DNA of 64,000 nt from JAKCDU01 sp035551615 (GTDB taxonomy: Bacteria; Actinomycetota; Acidimicrobiia; Acidimicrobiales; Palsa-688): NCBI GenBank assembly GCA_035551615.1, contig DASZNC010000070.1, forward strand, positions 1 through 64,000, read 5' to 3'. The notes beneath the pieces are model-generated. The model ran no database searches. It was given only the letters and a program-made list of their open reading frames with translations, and was not told where the DNA came from. Positions 40,834 to 50,787 of this stretch are shown here, piece after piece. The stretch's first letter is position 1; each line of letters starts with the position of its first letter. The position numbers and the translations under genes are program-made.

Positions 40834-43800
40834 GTGAGGCGACGGACGGCGACCCCCGGGGACGCCGCGCTCTACCTGGTCCTCGCCGCGCTGGCCTACC
40901 TCCCGGTGTTCCTGAGCCGGCCCGGCCAGGTGGCCGCCGATACGAAGCAGTACCTCTACCTCGATCCGGGCAAGCTCACCACGAGCGCGGCCTCGATGTG
41001 GGATCCCAACACCGGCCTCGGGACGGTCACCCACCAGAACATCGGTTACCTGCTGCCGATGGGCCCCTACTACTGGCTGGTCCAATGGCTCGGAATCCCC
41101 GTCTGGGTGGGCCAGCGGATCTGGATGGGGACGGTCCTGTTGGCCGCCGGCGCCGGGGCCGCGTACTGCGCCCGCCGTCTGGGGCTGGAAGGTCCGGGGC
41201 GGGCGGTGGCGGCGCTGGCCTACATGTTGACGCCGTACACCCTCGATTATCTGGACCGGACCTCCGCCATCCTCATGCCGTGGGCCGCCCTCGGGTGGAT
41301 GATCGGCCTGACCGCCACCGCGGCCCGGCGGGGCGGGTGGCGGCAGCCGGCCCGTTTCGCGTTGGTGGTGGCGCTGGTCGGCGGCGTGAACGCCACGTCG
41401 ATCGTGCTGGTCGTGGCGGCACCGGCGATCTGGCTCATCCACGCGGTATGGGTGAGCCGGGAGGTGACCCTGCGCCGGGCGATGGCGACGTCGGCCCGGC
41501 TGGCCGCGCTGTGCATCCTGGTGTCGGTCTGGTGGGCGGCCGGGCTGTGGGCCGAGGGCCGGTACGGGATCAACATCCTCCGGGTCACCGAGACGGTGCC
41601 GACCGTGTCCAGGACATCCTCGGCGGCGGAAGTGCTGCGCGGCCTGGGTTACTGGTATTTCTACGGTTGGGACAAAGTGCAGGCCTGGACGCTCCAGTCC
41701 ATCCCCTACACACAGTCCCCCTGGCTGCTGGCCGTGAGCCTGGGGCTGCCTGGAGTCTCGGTTCTACTCGGACTGCTGACCCGCTGGGTGTACCGCAGCT
41801 ACTGCCTGGCCCTGGTCGGGTTCGGCACGCTGATCGCAGTGGGGGCCTTCCCATTCCGGGACCCGTCCGCTTTCGGTGCGGTGATCAAAGGCGCTTCAGC
41901 CGGCTCGGAGCTGGCCCTGGCCATGCGGTCGGTCGACCGAATCGTGCCCATCGTCGTGATGGGGCTGGCCATCCTGATGGGTTCCGGCGTGACCGCCCTC
42001 CACCTGCGCCGGCCCGGCATCGGCCTGGCCGCGGCGGGCACGTCGCTGGCCCTGATCGGGGCCAACCTGCCGGCTCTGTGGACAGGGGGGCTCATCGCCT
42101 CGAACCTGTCCCGTCCGGACACCATCCCGTCCTACTGGACGGCGGCCGCCTCCTATCTCAACTCATCGGGTTCGAACAGCCGGGTGCTGGGCCTGCCGGG
42201 CGAGGACTTCGGGGCCTACACGTGGGGGGTCACCGAGGACCCGGTCCCGCCCGGGCTGCTCAACCGGTCGTACGTCAGCCGTCAGGTCGTGCCGGCCGGC
42301 ACCCCGGCGTCGGCCAACCTGGTCGAGGCGCTCGACCAACCCATCCAGGACGGGACGCTCGACTTCGCCGCACTGGCGCCCGTCGCCCGGCTCATGGGCG
42401 TCGGGCAGATCCTCCTGCAGTCCGACCTGCAGTACGAGCGGTACCACCTGCCCTTCCCCCAGATCCTCTACGCCGAGATGACGTCGCCCGGTACCGGTTT
42501 GGGGTCCCCGACCTCGTTCGGGGCTCCCCAGCCGGCACCGCAGATCCGTTACCCGCTCGACAGCGAGACCCGGCTCGGCCTGGCCACCGACACCACGCTG
42601 CCGCCGGCCCTGTCGGTGTTCAACGTGTCCGACCCGCGCCCTGTGGTCCGCACGGAGCCGCTGGCCTCGCCGGTCATCGTGGCCGGCGACGGGTCCGGGA
42701 TCGTCGAGGCGGCCGGAGCCGGACTCCTGAACGGCGGCCAGAGCATCCTGTACGCGGCGGCCGCCGACCACCAACCGACCGAGTTCGCCGACGCCATGGG
42801 CAACGGCGCCACCCTGGTGGTGACCGACACCAACCCGCTGGCCAACTACGTGTGGGGCAGCATGCAGGCCAACGTCGGCCAGGTGGAGCAGCCCGGGGTG
42901 GCCGACCCGGCCGACACCCCCTCCGACTATGCCCTGCCGGTGTTCCCCGGCCAGTCGACCGCCGACCAGACGGTGGCCGTCGTCAACGGCGTGGCCTCCG
43001 CCCAGGCGACGCAGTACGGCGACTCGCTCTCGTTCACCCCGGAGTTCAAGCCCCTCAACGCGTTCGATGGCAACCCGGCCACCGCCTGGGCGTTCGGCGC
43101 CCACGAACCGGTCAGCGGAGTCCGGTTGGTCGCCGACCTGGTCCACCCGGTCACCGCCGACCACGTCACGCTCGACCAGCTGGCCGACATCGGCACCATC
43201 AAGCGCAAGATCACCTCGGTGACCCTCCTGTTCGACGGCGGCCATCCGGTCACCGTGGCCCTCACCGCCGCCTCGCTGTCGGCGGCGGGACAGACGGTGA
43301 GCTTCCCGGCCCGCACCTTTGACCATTTCGAACTGGTCGTCAACGGCGCAACCGGCGGTGCCGACAAGCGCTACGACGGGCTGCCCCAGGTCGGTTTCAC
43401 CGGCATAACCATTCCCGGCGTCGGCCCGGCATCGGCCACGCTCCGGATGCCGACCGGCCTCCTGGCCACGGCCGGGGCGGCGTCGCTGAGCCATCCCCTC
43501 GACCTGCTGATGAACCGGCAGCGGGTCACCAGCCCGCCCCGCCAGGACCCCGAACCGACGATGAGCCGCACGTTCGACCTGCCCACCGCCCGCAGTTTCT
43601 CGGTGGGCGGCACGGCCGAGATCAATGCCGGCGACTCCGACTACCTCATCAACCAACTGGTCGGGCTCACGCCACCGTCCACGGCGACGACCGGCGTCAC
43701 GGTCACGGCGGCCAACTCCTCGACCCGACTCGACGGCGATCGCAACGCCCGCGCCAACGCAGCCGTCGACGGTGATCCGAACACGGCGTGGATCGCCGAG

Positions 43801-45216
43801 ACCGGTCCCCAGAGCGGCGAGTGGTTCTACGTGAACCTGTCGCGATCGGTGACCTTCGATCACCTCGACCTCCAGGTCCTGAACGACGGGCGCCATTCCC
43901 TCCCGTCGCGCATCACCATCTCCACGCCCAGCGGCCGCGAGACGGTGTCAGTACCGGTGCCACCGGTCGGCGCCGGCCGAAAGCAGAACAGTACGACCAC
44001 CATCCCGCTCACGTTTCCGGCCCTGTCCGGCAACTCGGTGCGGATCACCATCGACGCCGTGCGCCAGGTCCGGGCGCTGGACTACTACTCGACCTATTCC
44101 GGGATCACCGACATCCTCCCGGTCGGCATCGCCGAACTCGGCCTACCCGACGTGGTGCAACCGGCCGCCCCATCCGATCTCCCGACCGTGTGCACGGGTG
44201 GCCTTCTGCAGATCGACGGCCAGCCGATCGACGTCGAGGTCACCGGGACGAGCACAGATGCCCTCGGCGGCCAGCAGATGGCGATCGCCCCGTGCGGGAA
44301 CTCGGCCGGCGGCGTGGAGCTGGCCGCCGGGTCCCACACCGTCACCACCAGTCCCCGACTGCCGAGCGGTTGGTCCATCGACCAGGTCTGGCTCGGCTCG
44401 GCGGCCGGAGGGGCGCCGGCATCCGGTGTCGCCGCCGCCCAGGCCCCAGCCGCCCCCACCCCGCCGGTCCGGATAGACCACCAGGACCGCACGTCGTTGA
44501 CCGTGACCGTCACCGGCACCGGTCAACCATCCTGGCTGGTACTCGGCCAGAGCCTGAGCTCCGGGTGGAAGGCGACGGTGGCGGGGGGTGGCGACCTGGG
44601 GCCACCGCAACTCATCGACGGTTTCGCCAACGGTTGGTCACTGCCCGCAGTCGCCGCCGGCCGGGCCGAGACCATTCACCTGGACTGGACCCCGCAGAAG
44701 GTGATCTGGACGGCCATCGGGGTATCGGCCGCGTCCATCGTCGGGTCGGTCCTGTTGGCGGTGTGGCCGACCGGGTCCCGGTACCCGAGACGGCGACGGG
44801 GCGGCCCGGCCGGTTCACCGCCGACCCCGGCATCGTGGGCCCAGTTCGCCGCCCGCCGCCCACCCGGGTGGTCGGCCGGCATCGTCGTCACCGTGTCCGC
44901 CGCCGTCGGGTGGGGAATAGTCGCGTCCATGGTGAGCCGCCCGGTGATCGGCGCCGCCGCCGGCCTGTTCACCCTGATCGGTCTCCGCTGGAGGTGGGGT
45001 CGCCTGGTCACCCGTACGGCCGCAGTCGCGGTCCTGTTCGGGCTGGCCGGCTACTCGGTGGTCCAACAGGTCCGGTACCACTACTGGCCCTCGATCGACT
45101 GGCCCGGCGATCTCAGCTCGGCCAACGACCTGGCCTGGATGGGACTGGCCCTGCTGGGCGCCGATCTGGTGGCGGGCGCCGTCTACGCTCGCCGTCGGAT
45201 GCAGGCCGCCGAATGA
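40834..45216 (+). CDS. aftD: AftD-like alpha-(1->3)-arabinofuranosyltransferase
   Basis: 1460 residues from GTG 40834 (TTG 40828 is two codons earlier). The N-terminal third is a GT-C membrane domain: ALAYLPVFLSRPGQVAADTKQYLYLDPG carries the first-loop acidic residue, followed by about ten helices. The large extracytoplasmic part has two discoidin-like carbohydrate-binding modules (around residues 740-850 and 955-1050; for example NAAVDGDPNTAWIA). A C-terminal helix set follows (from about 1290). This matches DUF3367/AftD, which adds arabinofuranose branches to arabinan in mycobacterial cell walls from decaprenyl-phospho-arabinose. The downstream EamA gene overlaps by 4 bp. Confidence 0.88.
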   Translation: MRRRTATPGDAALYLVLAALAYLPVFLSRPGQVAADTKQYLYLDPGKLTTSAASMWDPNTGLGTVTHQNIGYLLPMGPYYWLVQWLGIPVWVGQRIWMGTVLLAAGAGAAYCARRLGLEGPGRAVAALAYMLTPYTLDYLDRTSAILMPWAALGWMIGLTATAARRGGWRQPARFALVVALVGGVNATSIVLVVAAPAIWLIHAVWVSREVTLRRAMATSARLAALCILVSVWWAAGLWAEGRYGINILRVTETVPTVSRTSSAAEVLRGLGYWYFYGWDKVQAWTLQSIPYTQSPWLLAVSLGLPGVSVLLGLLTRWVYRSYCLALVGFGTLIAVGAFPFRDPSAFGAVIKGASAGSELALAMRSVDRIVPIVVMGLAILMGSGVTALHLRRPGIGLAAAGTSLALIGANLPALWTGGLIASNLSRPDTIPSYWTAAASYLNSSGSNSRVLGLPGEDFGAYTWGVTEDPVPPGLLNRSYVSRQVVPAGTPASANLVEALDQPIQDGTLDFAALAPVARLMGVGQILLQSDLQYERYHLPFPQILYAEMTSPGTGLGSPTSFGAPQPAPQIRYPLDSETRLGLATDTTLPPALSVFNVSDPRPVVRTEPLASPVIVAGDGSGIVEAAGAGLLNGGQSILYAAAADHQPTEFADAMGNGATLVVTDTNPLANYVWGSMQANVGQVEQPGVADPADTPSDYALPVFPGQSTADQTVAVVNGVASAQATQYGDSLSFTPEFKPLNAFDGNPATAWAFGAHEPVSGVRLVADLVHPVTADHVTLDQLADIGTIKRKITSVTLLFDGGHPVTVALTAASLSAAGQTVSFPARTFDHFELVVNGATGGADKRYDGLPQVGFTGITIPGVGPASATLRMPTGLLATAGAASLSHPLDLLMNRQRVTSPPRQDPEPTMSRTFDLPTARSFSVGGTAEINAGDSDYLINQLVGLTPPSTATTGVTVTAANSSTRLDGDRNARANAAVDGDPNTAWIAETGPQSGEWFYVNLSRSVTFDHLDLQVLNDGRHSLPSRITISTPSGRETVSVPVPPVGAGRKQNSTTTIPLTFPALSGNSVRITIDAVRQVRALDYYSTYSGITDILPVGIAELGLPDVVQPAAPSDLPTVCTGGLLQIDGQPIDVEVTGTSTDALGGQQMAIAPCGNSAGGVELAAGSHTVTTSPRLPSGWSIDQVWLGSAAGGAPASGVAAAQAPAAPTPPVRIDHQDRTSLTVTVTGTGQPSWLVLGQSLSSGWKATVAGGGDLGPPQLIDGFANGWSLPAVAAGRAETIHLDWTPQKVIWTAIGVSAASIVGSVLLAVWPTGSRYPRRRRGGPAGSPPTPASWAQFAARRPPGWSAGIVVTVSAAVGWGIVASMVSRPVIGAAAGLFTLIGLRWRWGRLVTRTAAVAVLFGLAGYSVVQQVRYHYWPSIDWPGDLSSANDLAWMGLALLGADLVAGAVYARRRMQAAE

Positions 45217-46175
45217 AAGAACTGCTGGGAGCGCTCATCGCCGGCGCGTCGGCCCTCCTCTACGACGCCGGCTACGTCCTCGAGAAGCAGGCCCTGACCG
45301 ACCTGCCTCCGGTGCGGATCGGCCTGACCAGCTTGTGGCACACTGCCACCACGAGCCGGCGGTGGCTGGTCGGCTTCGTGGCCATGCTGGCCGGTCTCGC
45401 CCTCCAGGTGATGGCGTTGACCCTGGCGCCGGTATCGGTGGTCCAACCGATTCTCGCCGGCGGCCTGATCGCGCTGGCCGCCGTCGGTTCCTCGGTGCTG
45501 GGCGAACGGCTGGCCTCACGGCAGATCACCGCCCTGGTCCTGATCCTGGCCGCCGTCGTGGCCGTCGCCGTGTCGGCCCGTAGCGAGGAGCACCTGGCTA
45601 CGGCGGTGCCCGGCGGGCGCATCCTCATCCTCGGGTCGATCGCCTGCGTCCTGGCGTTCGGTCTGGTGGCCGCCGACCGGCGGCGGGGTACCGGCCGCAA
45701 TCTGGCGTTCGGGGCGGTGGCCGCCGGTCTCCTGTACGGCTTCGGGGCGGTGGCCGAGAAGGCGGTGTCGATCCGGTTGGCCGACCAGGGTCTGGTCAAA
45801 GGAGCGATCTCGTCGCTCGGCACCCCGTACCCGTGGCTGTTCGCCGTCGTCACCGCCGGCGGCCTACTCGTGTTCCAGGCCGGCCTGCAGGTTCACCCGG
45901 CCAGCCTCATGGCCGCACTCACCAACGTGACCTCCACCGTCTGTGCCCTCGTAGGTGCGGCCACCGTCTTCGGCGAGGATCTGCTTCCCCCCGGCGGATG
46001 GGCGGTGGTCAGGATTCTCGGGTTTGCCGCGGCGCTGGCGGCGGTGGCGCTGGTCGCGTCGGCCGAGCCGGATGTCAGGCCTGGGCGGCCAGAATCCGCA
46101 TTGCCTCCAGGGACGTCCGGTCCCATGTCAGTGACTCAGCCTTCAGGCGGGCCGCCCTCTGCATCCGACGCCTGA
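45213..46175 (+). CDS. EamA/DMT-family transporter
   Basis: 320 residues, nine to ten helices, start ATG 45213 overlapping aftD by 4 bp. It begins MKELLGALIAGASALLYDAGYVLEKQAL and has the two inverted EamA halves (PVSVVQPILAGGLIALAAVGSSVLGERL; HPASLMAALTNVTSTVCALVGAATVFGE). Coupled translation with aftD suggests transport of a sugar-lipid or cell-wall precursor (inference). The last 33 residues lie in a 101-bp overlap with the convergent GT4 gene and look like run-on. Confidence 0.85.
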   Translation: MKELLGALIAGASALLYDAGYVLEKQALTDLPPVRIGLTSLWHTATTSRRWLVGFVAMLAGLALQVMALTLAPVSVVQPILAGGLIALAAVGSSVLGERLASRQITALVLILAAVVAVAVSARSEEHLATAVPGGRILILGSIACVLAFGLVAADRRRGTGRNLAFGAVAAGLLYGFGAVAEKAVSIRLADQGLVKGAISSLGTPYPWLFAVVTAGGLLVFQAGLQVHPASLMAALTNVTSTVCALVGAATVFGEDLLPPGGWAVVRILGFAAALAAVALVASAEPDVRPGRPESALPPGTSGPMSVTQPSGGPPSASDA

Positions 46176-47286
46176 GCCGGTCGTCGCCGATCAGCTGGTC
46201 GATCCGCGACTCCATGTCGTCGCCCGGTTCGGCCAGGAACCCGGTGATGCCGTGCTCGACGGCGTCGGCGTGACCGGCGATGGGGCTGGCCACGGACGGC
46301 GTGGCGCACGCCGCCGCCTCCGAGATGGTGAGCCCCCAGCCCTCGAACGCCGAGGGGGCGGCGAGCACCCACGCCTGCTGGTACAGCGCGAGGAGTTCGT
46401 CGTCGTCGACCCGGCCGGGCAGTGTCAACCACTCCTCGGCGCCGTGGTCGCGGATCAGCTGCTCCAGGTGCGGTCGTTCGGCTCCTTCGCCGGCGATCAC
46501 GGCCCGTAGCTCGGGGTGCCGCCGGTGCAGCCGGGCCAGGGTGTCGACCAGGCTGTCGAAGCGCTTGTAGGTCACCAACCGTCCGACGGCCACGACCAGG
46601 GGAACGGGCGAGCGGTGCGGGAGCGCCGGGTGGAAGGATTCCTCGACGCCGGGGCGGACGACATGCACGCGATCGGCCGGGAAACCGAGAAGCCGGATGA
46701 TGTCCTGGCGGGATGACTCGGAGAGGGTCACCACCGGGGTGCTGCGGTACACCGGCGGGGCGATCCGCTTCTCCAGGAAACGCCCGGCGGCGGCGAGTGA
46801 CGGCGGCAGGACCAGGTCCCACATGCGATCGTGCACGTGGTGCAGGAACACCAGACGGGGGCCGGGCGCCCAGATCGGGGACAGGAACGGCATACCGTTC
46901 CAGATCTCGACCGTGGCCCGGCCGGTACCGGGCTGATCCCGCAGGTCGACGGTCGGCCGGTGCGCCCGCCGGCGGCGCAACTGATCGACGGCCGTTCTCG
47001 GAAATATCCCGTACCGGCCGGCCGGGCGGTCGATCTGGTAGCCGTCGGTCCAGCTGCGCCGGGCCGCGCCATCGCCGCGCGAGACAGTGAGACGGACGTC
47101 GATCCCGGCGGCCGCCCAGCGCTCGGCGATGCGGGCGGCGTGCACCTCGGAACCGCCGGCTTCGGGATGCTCGAGGTCGCGCCACCCGAACATGTCGATG
47201 TGCCGGATGCCGGCAGCCGCGGCCAGGTCACCGATCTTGTCGGTGAACAGTGGGGTATCGGCGGCGAACGGGGCCAGTTCGGTCAC
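46075..47286 (-). CDS. GT4-family glycosyltransferase
   Basis: 403 residues from GTG 47286 (4-bp overlap with the acyltransferase stop); ATG 47301 is also possible. GT-B features: MFGWRDLEHPEAGGSEVHAARIAERWAAAG at the N-terminus and, in the C-terminal half, VVAVGRLVTYKRFDSLVDTLARL, GEGAERPHLEQLI and the E-x7-E donor motif APSAFEGWGLTISEAAA. The retaining enzyme probably uses a GDP- or UDP-sugar in surface glycan assembly. Last gene of the four-gene glycan operon. Confidence 0.9.
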   Translation of the reverse strand: MTELAPFAADTPLFTDKIGDLAAAAGIRHIDMFGWRDLEHPEAGGSEVHAARIAERWAAAGIDVRLTVSRGDGAARRSWTDGYQIDRPAGRYGIFPRTAVDQLRRRRAHRPTVDLRDQPGTGRATVEIWNGMPFLSPIWAPGPRLVFLHHVHDRMWDLVLPPSLAAAGRFLEKRIAPPVYRSTPVVTLSESSRQDIIRLLGFPADRVHVVRPGVEESFHPALPHRSPVPLVVAVGRLVTYKRFDSLVDTLARLHRRHPELRAVIAGEGAERPHLEQLIRDHGAEEWLTLPGRVDDDELLALYQQAWVLAAPSAFEGWGLTISEAAACATPSVASPIAGHADAVEHGITGFLAEPGDDMESRIDQLIGDDRLRRRMQRAARLKAESLTWDRTSLEAMRILAAQA

Positions 47287-48500
47287 GAGTGACGGAGCCA
47301 TCCTTTCCAGGTGCCTTGCAAGATCGGCCGTTCGACCAGCCGGTAACTGAGGGTGGCCGAGATTAGGCCCATAGAAACGACGAACAGGGTGAACCAGCCC
47401 CAGGGGATGGCGAAGTCGTGGAAGTGGAACATGGTGATGAACCGGTTCAGCCAGCCCTCGTGCCACAGGTAGAGGCCGTAGGACACGATGCCGATCAGCT
47501 GCATGGGTCGCGACCGGAGGAACCGGCGGATGACGCCGTGGTCCTGAGGCCCGAAGACGGCCGGCACCACCATGAAGAACCCGAACATCCCGTACAGGGC
47601 CTGGCGCTCCAGGCTGATGCCGACGGAGCTGGCCTTCAGGGGTTCGAGGGTGATACCGATGTTCGAGACGGCCCAGAAAGCGGCGGCGGCGAGCGCCCAG
47701 CACACCCAGGGCGTGGCCCGGTGGGCCAGTACCGCCGACTGCCGCCTGGTCGTCGCCATCCAGGTGCTGACGACAGCGAGGAGCATCCCGAGGGCGAACT
47801 GGTCGATGTAGCCGGGCAGCCAGTTGGGCATGGTGCGGGCCTCTCCCGTGCCGATGGCCAGCACCGGTATGCGCCAGACGAAACCGATGAGGACGAGGGT
47901 GCCCAGCCCGTACAACTCGGCCCGCAGCTGCCGGTCGGGATCCCGGCGTCGCCGTCCCACCGCAGCGGCGTAGAGGGGGAGGAACAGATAGAAGGTCATC
48001 TCCGTGCAGAGCGACCAGGCCTGGGTTAGACCGCTGACGGCGTAGTGCGGCAGGTATATCTGGGCGAAGCCCAGATACACGAGCGGCGAGTACCAGGCAT
48101 GGCGGACGGTGTCGTCGTGCATCACGTAGGTCACGATCAGGAAGGCCACCCAGTACGCGGGAATGATGCGTTTCAGCCGGCGTCGCCAGAATGCCCACTT
48201 CTCCGGCGGAGCCTTCTGCTCCATGTGGGCGGCGACGAACGGCCGGTAGAGGAGGAAGCCGGAGATGACGAAGAAGACCTCGACGCCGATCTCCAAGCGG
48301 GCGGTGTAGTGCCCGATACCGGGATGGATGGTGGTGACCCCGCTGGCATACGAGGTGTGCACCGCCACCACGGTCAGGGCGGCGATGGCCCGGAGGCCGT
48401 CGAAGCAGGGGTAGCGGACCGGCCGGTGTGGACGGGCGGCGTCGGGAGCAGCCTGGATGGGCTCGGCTCGAGCCGGCTTCGGTGCAGACTGGAGGGTCAC
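47283..48500 (-). CDS. Acyltransferase 3 family membrane protein
   Basis: 405 residues from GTG 48500, overlapping the GT2 stop by 4 bp. The family core CFDGLRAIAALTVVAVHTSYASG contains the catalytic His region, VEVFFVISGFLLYRPFV and the RRLKRIIPAYW motif follow; ten or so helices. These OafA/NodX-like proteins O-acylate exported sugars at the membrane. Confidence 0.92.
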   Translation of the reverse strand: MTLQSAPKPARAEPIQAAPDAARPHRPVRYPCFDGLRAIAALTVVAVHTSYASGVTTIHPGIGHYTARLEIGVEVFFVISGFLLYRPFVAAHMEQKAPPEKWAFWRRRLKRIIPAYWVAFLIVTYVMHDDTVRHAWYSPLVYLGFAQIYLPHYAVSGLTQAWSLCTEMTFYLFLPLYAAAVGRRRRDPDRQLRAELYGLGTLVLIGFVWRIPVLAIGTGEARTMPNWLPGYIDQFALGMLLAVVSTWMATTRRQSAVLAHRATPWVCWALAAAAFWAVSNIGITLEPLKASSVGISLERQALYGMFGFFMVVPAVFGPQDHGVIRRFLRSRPMQLIGIVSYGLYLWHEGWLNRFITMFHFHDFAIPWGWFTLFVVSMGLISATLSYRLVERPILQGTWKGWLRHS

Positions 48501-49312
48501 TGGCGGTGCTCCTCGGGCGGCCTCAGGCTCTCCACCTCGTTGGCGACGAGCGCCAGATCCTCGGCCAGTCGCCGGACCCGGTCCTGCAGATCGATGACCG
48601 GCTGGCGGCTGCGACCCGCGAACGGCAGCCGGGTCGCGACGCGGGCCAGGTGGAGGGCGGCCTTGAGATTGGACTGGCTCGGCGAACCGCTGATCCGGCT
48701 GCGCATGGCGACCGGCACCTGGCTCACCCGTCCTCCGTGATGGGCGACCAGGGCCAGCGACTCGACGGTGTCGGCCAGGTAGGCGGTGGGGTAGGAGGTG
48801 GCGAACAGTTCGATGGCTTCCCGGTTGCTGGCCCGGAATCCGGAGGTCACATCGGTGAGGCCGACACCGGTGGCGCGAGACAGGTAGGTGGACAGGACCC
48901 ACATGGCGGCCCGCCGGGCGGGCGCCACCGGGTAGGCGCCGACGCCGGCAAAGCGGGCGCCGATGACGACGCGGGCCACGTCGTCGTCCTCCAGGTCGTC
49001 GAGGATCGTTTCCAGGTACGTCGAGTCGTGCTGGCCGTCGCCGTCCACCTGCACGACGGCGCGGTACCCGTTGGCCCGGGCGTAGCGGAAACCGACGCGC
49101 ATGGCGCCGCCCACGCCCAGGTTGATCGGGTTCACCACCACGTCGGCACCGGCGGCCCGGGCCCGGGCTGCGGTGGCATCGCGCGACGCATCGTCGACGA
49201 CGAGCACGTGCACCTTGGGAGCCGCCTCGTGGACTTCGGCCACGACCTGACCGACCGAACCGGCTTCGTTGTACGCCGGGATCACGATGAGGACGCTGGT
49301 ATCGGCGATCAC
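48497..49312 (-). CDS. GT2-family glycosyltransferase
   Basis: 271 residues, start GTG 49312, 4 bp after the GT39 stop. The GT-A motifs are VLIVIPAYNEAGSVGQVVAEV, VVDDASRDATA, the metal site VVQVDGDGQHD and DVTSGFRASNREAIELFA. It resembles dolichyl-phosphate mannose/glucose synthases. The C-terminal part ends in a charged helix (IDLQDRVRRLAEDLALVANE), perhaps a coiled coil. Confidence 0.9.
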   Translation of the reverse strand: MIADTSVLIVIPAYNEAGSVGQVVAEVHEAAPKVHVLVVDDASRDATAARARAAGADVVVNPINLGVGGAMRVGFRYARANGYRAVVQVDGDGQHDSTYLETILDDLEDDDVARVVIGARFAGVGAYPVAPARRAAMWVLSTYLSRATGVGLTDVTSGFRASNREAIELFATSYPTAYLADTVESLALVAHHGGRVSQVPVAMRSRISGSPSQSNLKAALHLARVATRLPFAGRSRQPVIDLQDRVRRLAEDLALVANEVESLRPPEEHRQ

Positions 49313-49316
49313 CGGG

Positions 49317-50669
49317 TCACCCCGCCGCCGCCTCGGCCAGGGCCGGAGCCGGAGCCGGGCCGGCCTCGAAGGCCGTCGCCGGCTCGGGCCGGGCCGCCGA
49401 CCAGACCCGGTCGATGGCCACGGCGGCCAGCAGGGCGAGCGATATCTCCCAGGTCGTCCGGTAACGGGTGTCCCCGAATGTCATCAATACTGACACAACC
49501 ACGGTGGCACCGACGGCCAGGATGGGCAGGACCGGAACCCGCCGCCGGCGGAGGATGACCGCTCCGGCGACGGCGCCGACGGACAGGGCGTAGTAGCCGT
49601 AGAGCGCGACCTCGGCCCAGTGGAACGGTCGGGTCTCGAACTCGGCATCGAGCTGCAGCTGCTCGATCGGCCGGTACAGCCCGAAGGCCCGGCCGAAGCG
49701 GGCAGCCAGCACCACCGGCAGGCGGCCGGCATGGGCCTTCATGTAGTCCATGGCGAAGCGCTGGTCGATGCTGCCCTGAACCGACTCGTCGGCACCCGGG
49801 GCGGCTACCGGCGGCGCCCCGGCACAGGGCATGTACCAGTACCCCTCCAGGTGGCCGGAGTAGGTGGCGGCACAGTTGTTGGACGCCAGCGTGACGCCCA
49901 GGCCGGAGCTGATGAAGACCGGATCCTGGAACCGGCTCAGGTTGTAGCCGACCCAGGGGGCCACGACCAGGAGAGCGGCGATCACCCCGGCGGCGAACAC
50001 CCCGAACCGCTTCGGCCACGGCCGGGTGCGGTCGCCCAGTGTCAGCGGGGCAAAGATGAACAGACCGAGGAGGGACAACTCGTCCCGGGTAAGGGCGGCC
50101 AGCCCGATGCTCAGGCCCAACCACACGGCGGACGAGATGCCGGGACGCCGGTAGAAGCGGTAGGCGGTCAGCAGGATCAGAGCGACCAGGATGGGCGAGA
50201 CGGCCTCGGACATGGCCAGGCCGTCGCTGATCCAGATATTGGGGTAGACGGCCACGATGAGGGCGGCGATGAGCCCGACCCGGCGGCCGCCGATCTCCCG
50301 GCCGACCAGGCCGACCAGCACGATCCCGGCCGACCCGACGATGCACACCCAGATGCGCTGGGCCAGGACGCCCTTGACACCGACCAGCGCGGCGGCGGCC
50401 AGAAGGAATATGAAACCGGGCGGGAAATCGGCGCCCTGGGTCACGTGGTGCTGGCTGTAGGTGAGCGGGTTGATGAAGCCCTTGCCGTCGACCAGATCGA
50501 TGGCCGCCCAGTGGTAGTACCAGGCGTCCCCGCTCAGGGCCAGGTGGGGACGGCCGAGCACCGAGGCCACCCGGATGATCAGACCGAGAGCGGTCCACCC
50601 GGCCAGCCAGGGCCACCATGATCTGCCGACCGGACGCCCGGGATCGGCGCCGCTCCCCCCGGACCTCAT
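49317..50669 (-). CDS. GT39/ArnT-like membrane glycosyltransferase
   Basis: 450 residues, about eleven helices. The first loop carries LALSGDAWYYHWAAIDLVDGKGF with the catalytic-type Asp; SDGLAMSEAVSPILVALILL and ALTRDELSLLGLFIF are typical of ArnT/PMT-like GT-C enzymes. The large loop has paired Cys (SNNCAATYSG; YMPCAG) that could form a disulfide outside the membrane. It is the first gene of the operon GT39-GT2-acyltransferase-GT4, probably making a decorated surface glycan. Confidence 0.86.
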   Translation of the reverse strand: MRSGGSGADPGRPVGRSWWPWLAGWTALGLIIRVASVLGRPHLALSGDAWYYHWAAIDLVDGKGFINPLTYSQHHVTQGADFPPGFIFLLAAAALVGVKGVLAQRIWVCIVGSAGIVLVGLVGREIGGRRVGLIAALIVAVYPNIWISDGLAMSEAVSPILVALILLTAYRFYRRPGISSAVWLGLSIGLAALTRDELSLLGLFIFAPLTLGDRTRPWPKRFGVFAAGVIAALLVVAPWVGYNLSRFQDPVFISSGLGVTLASNNCAATYSGHLEGYWYMPCAGAPPVAAPGADESVQGSIDQRFAMDYMKAHAGRLPVVLAARFGRAFGLYRPIEQLQLDAEFETRPFHWAEVALYGYYALSVGAVAGAVILRRRRVPVLPILAVGATVVVSVLMTFGDTRYRTTWEISLALLAAVAIDRVWSAARPEPATAFEAGPAPAPALAEAAAG

Positions 50670-50787
50670 TGCGGTCGCAACCCTACCCGCGGCGGTGCTG
50701 AGCCGGGAAACCGCCTTCCCTACGTGCGCTCAACAAACCATGGCCCGACCGGGGCAATCCGGACGATTGGGTGTAACGGCCGAGGGG

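Noticed and set aside
40684..41442. 252-codon minus-strand frame over the start of aftD
   Set aside because: Arg/His/Gly-rich translation typical of GC-rich shadows; the plus strand carries a GT-C enzyme there.
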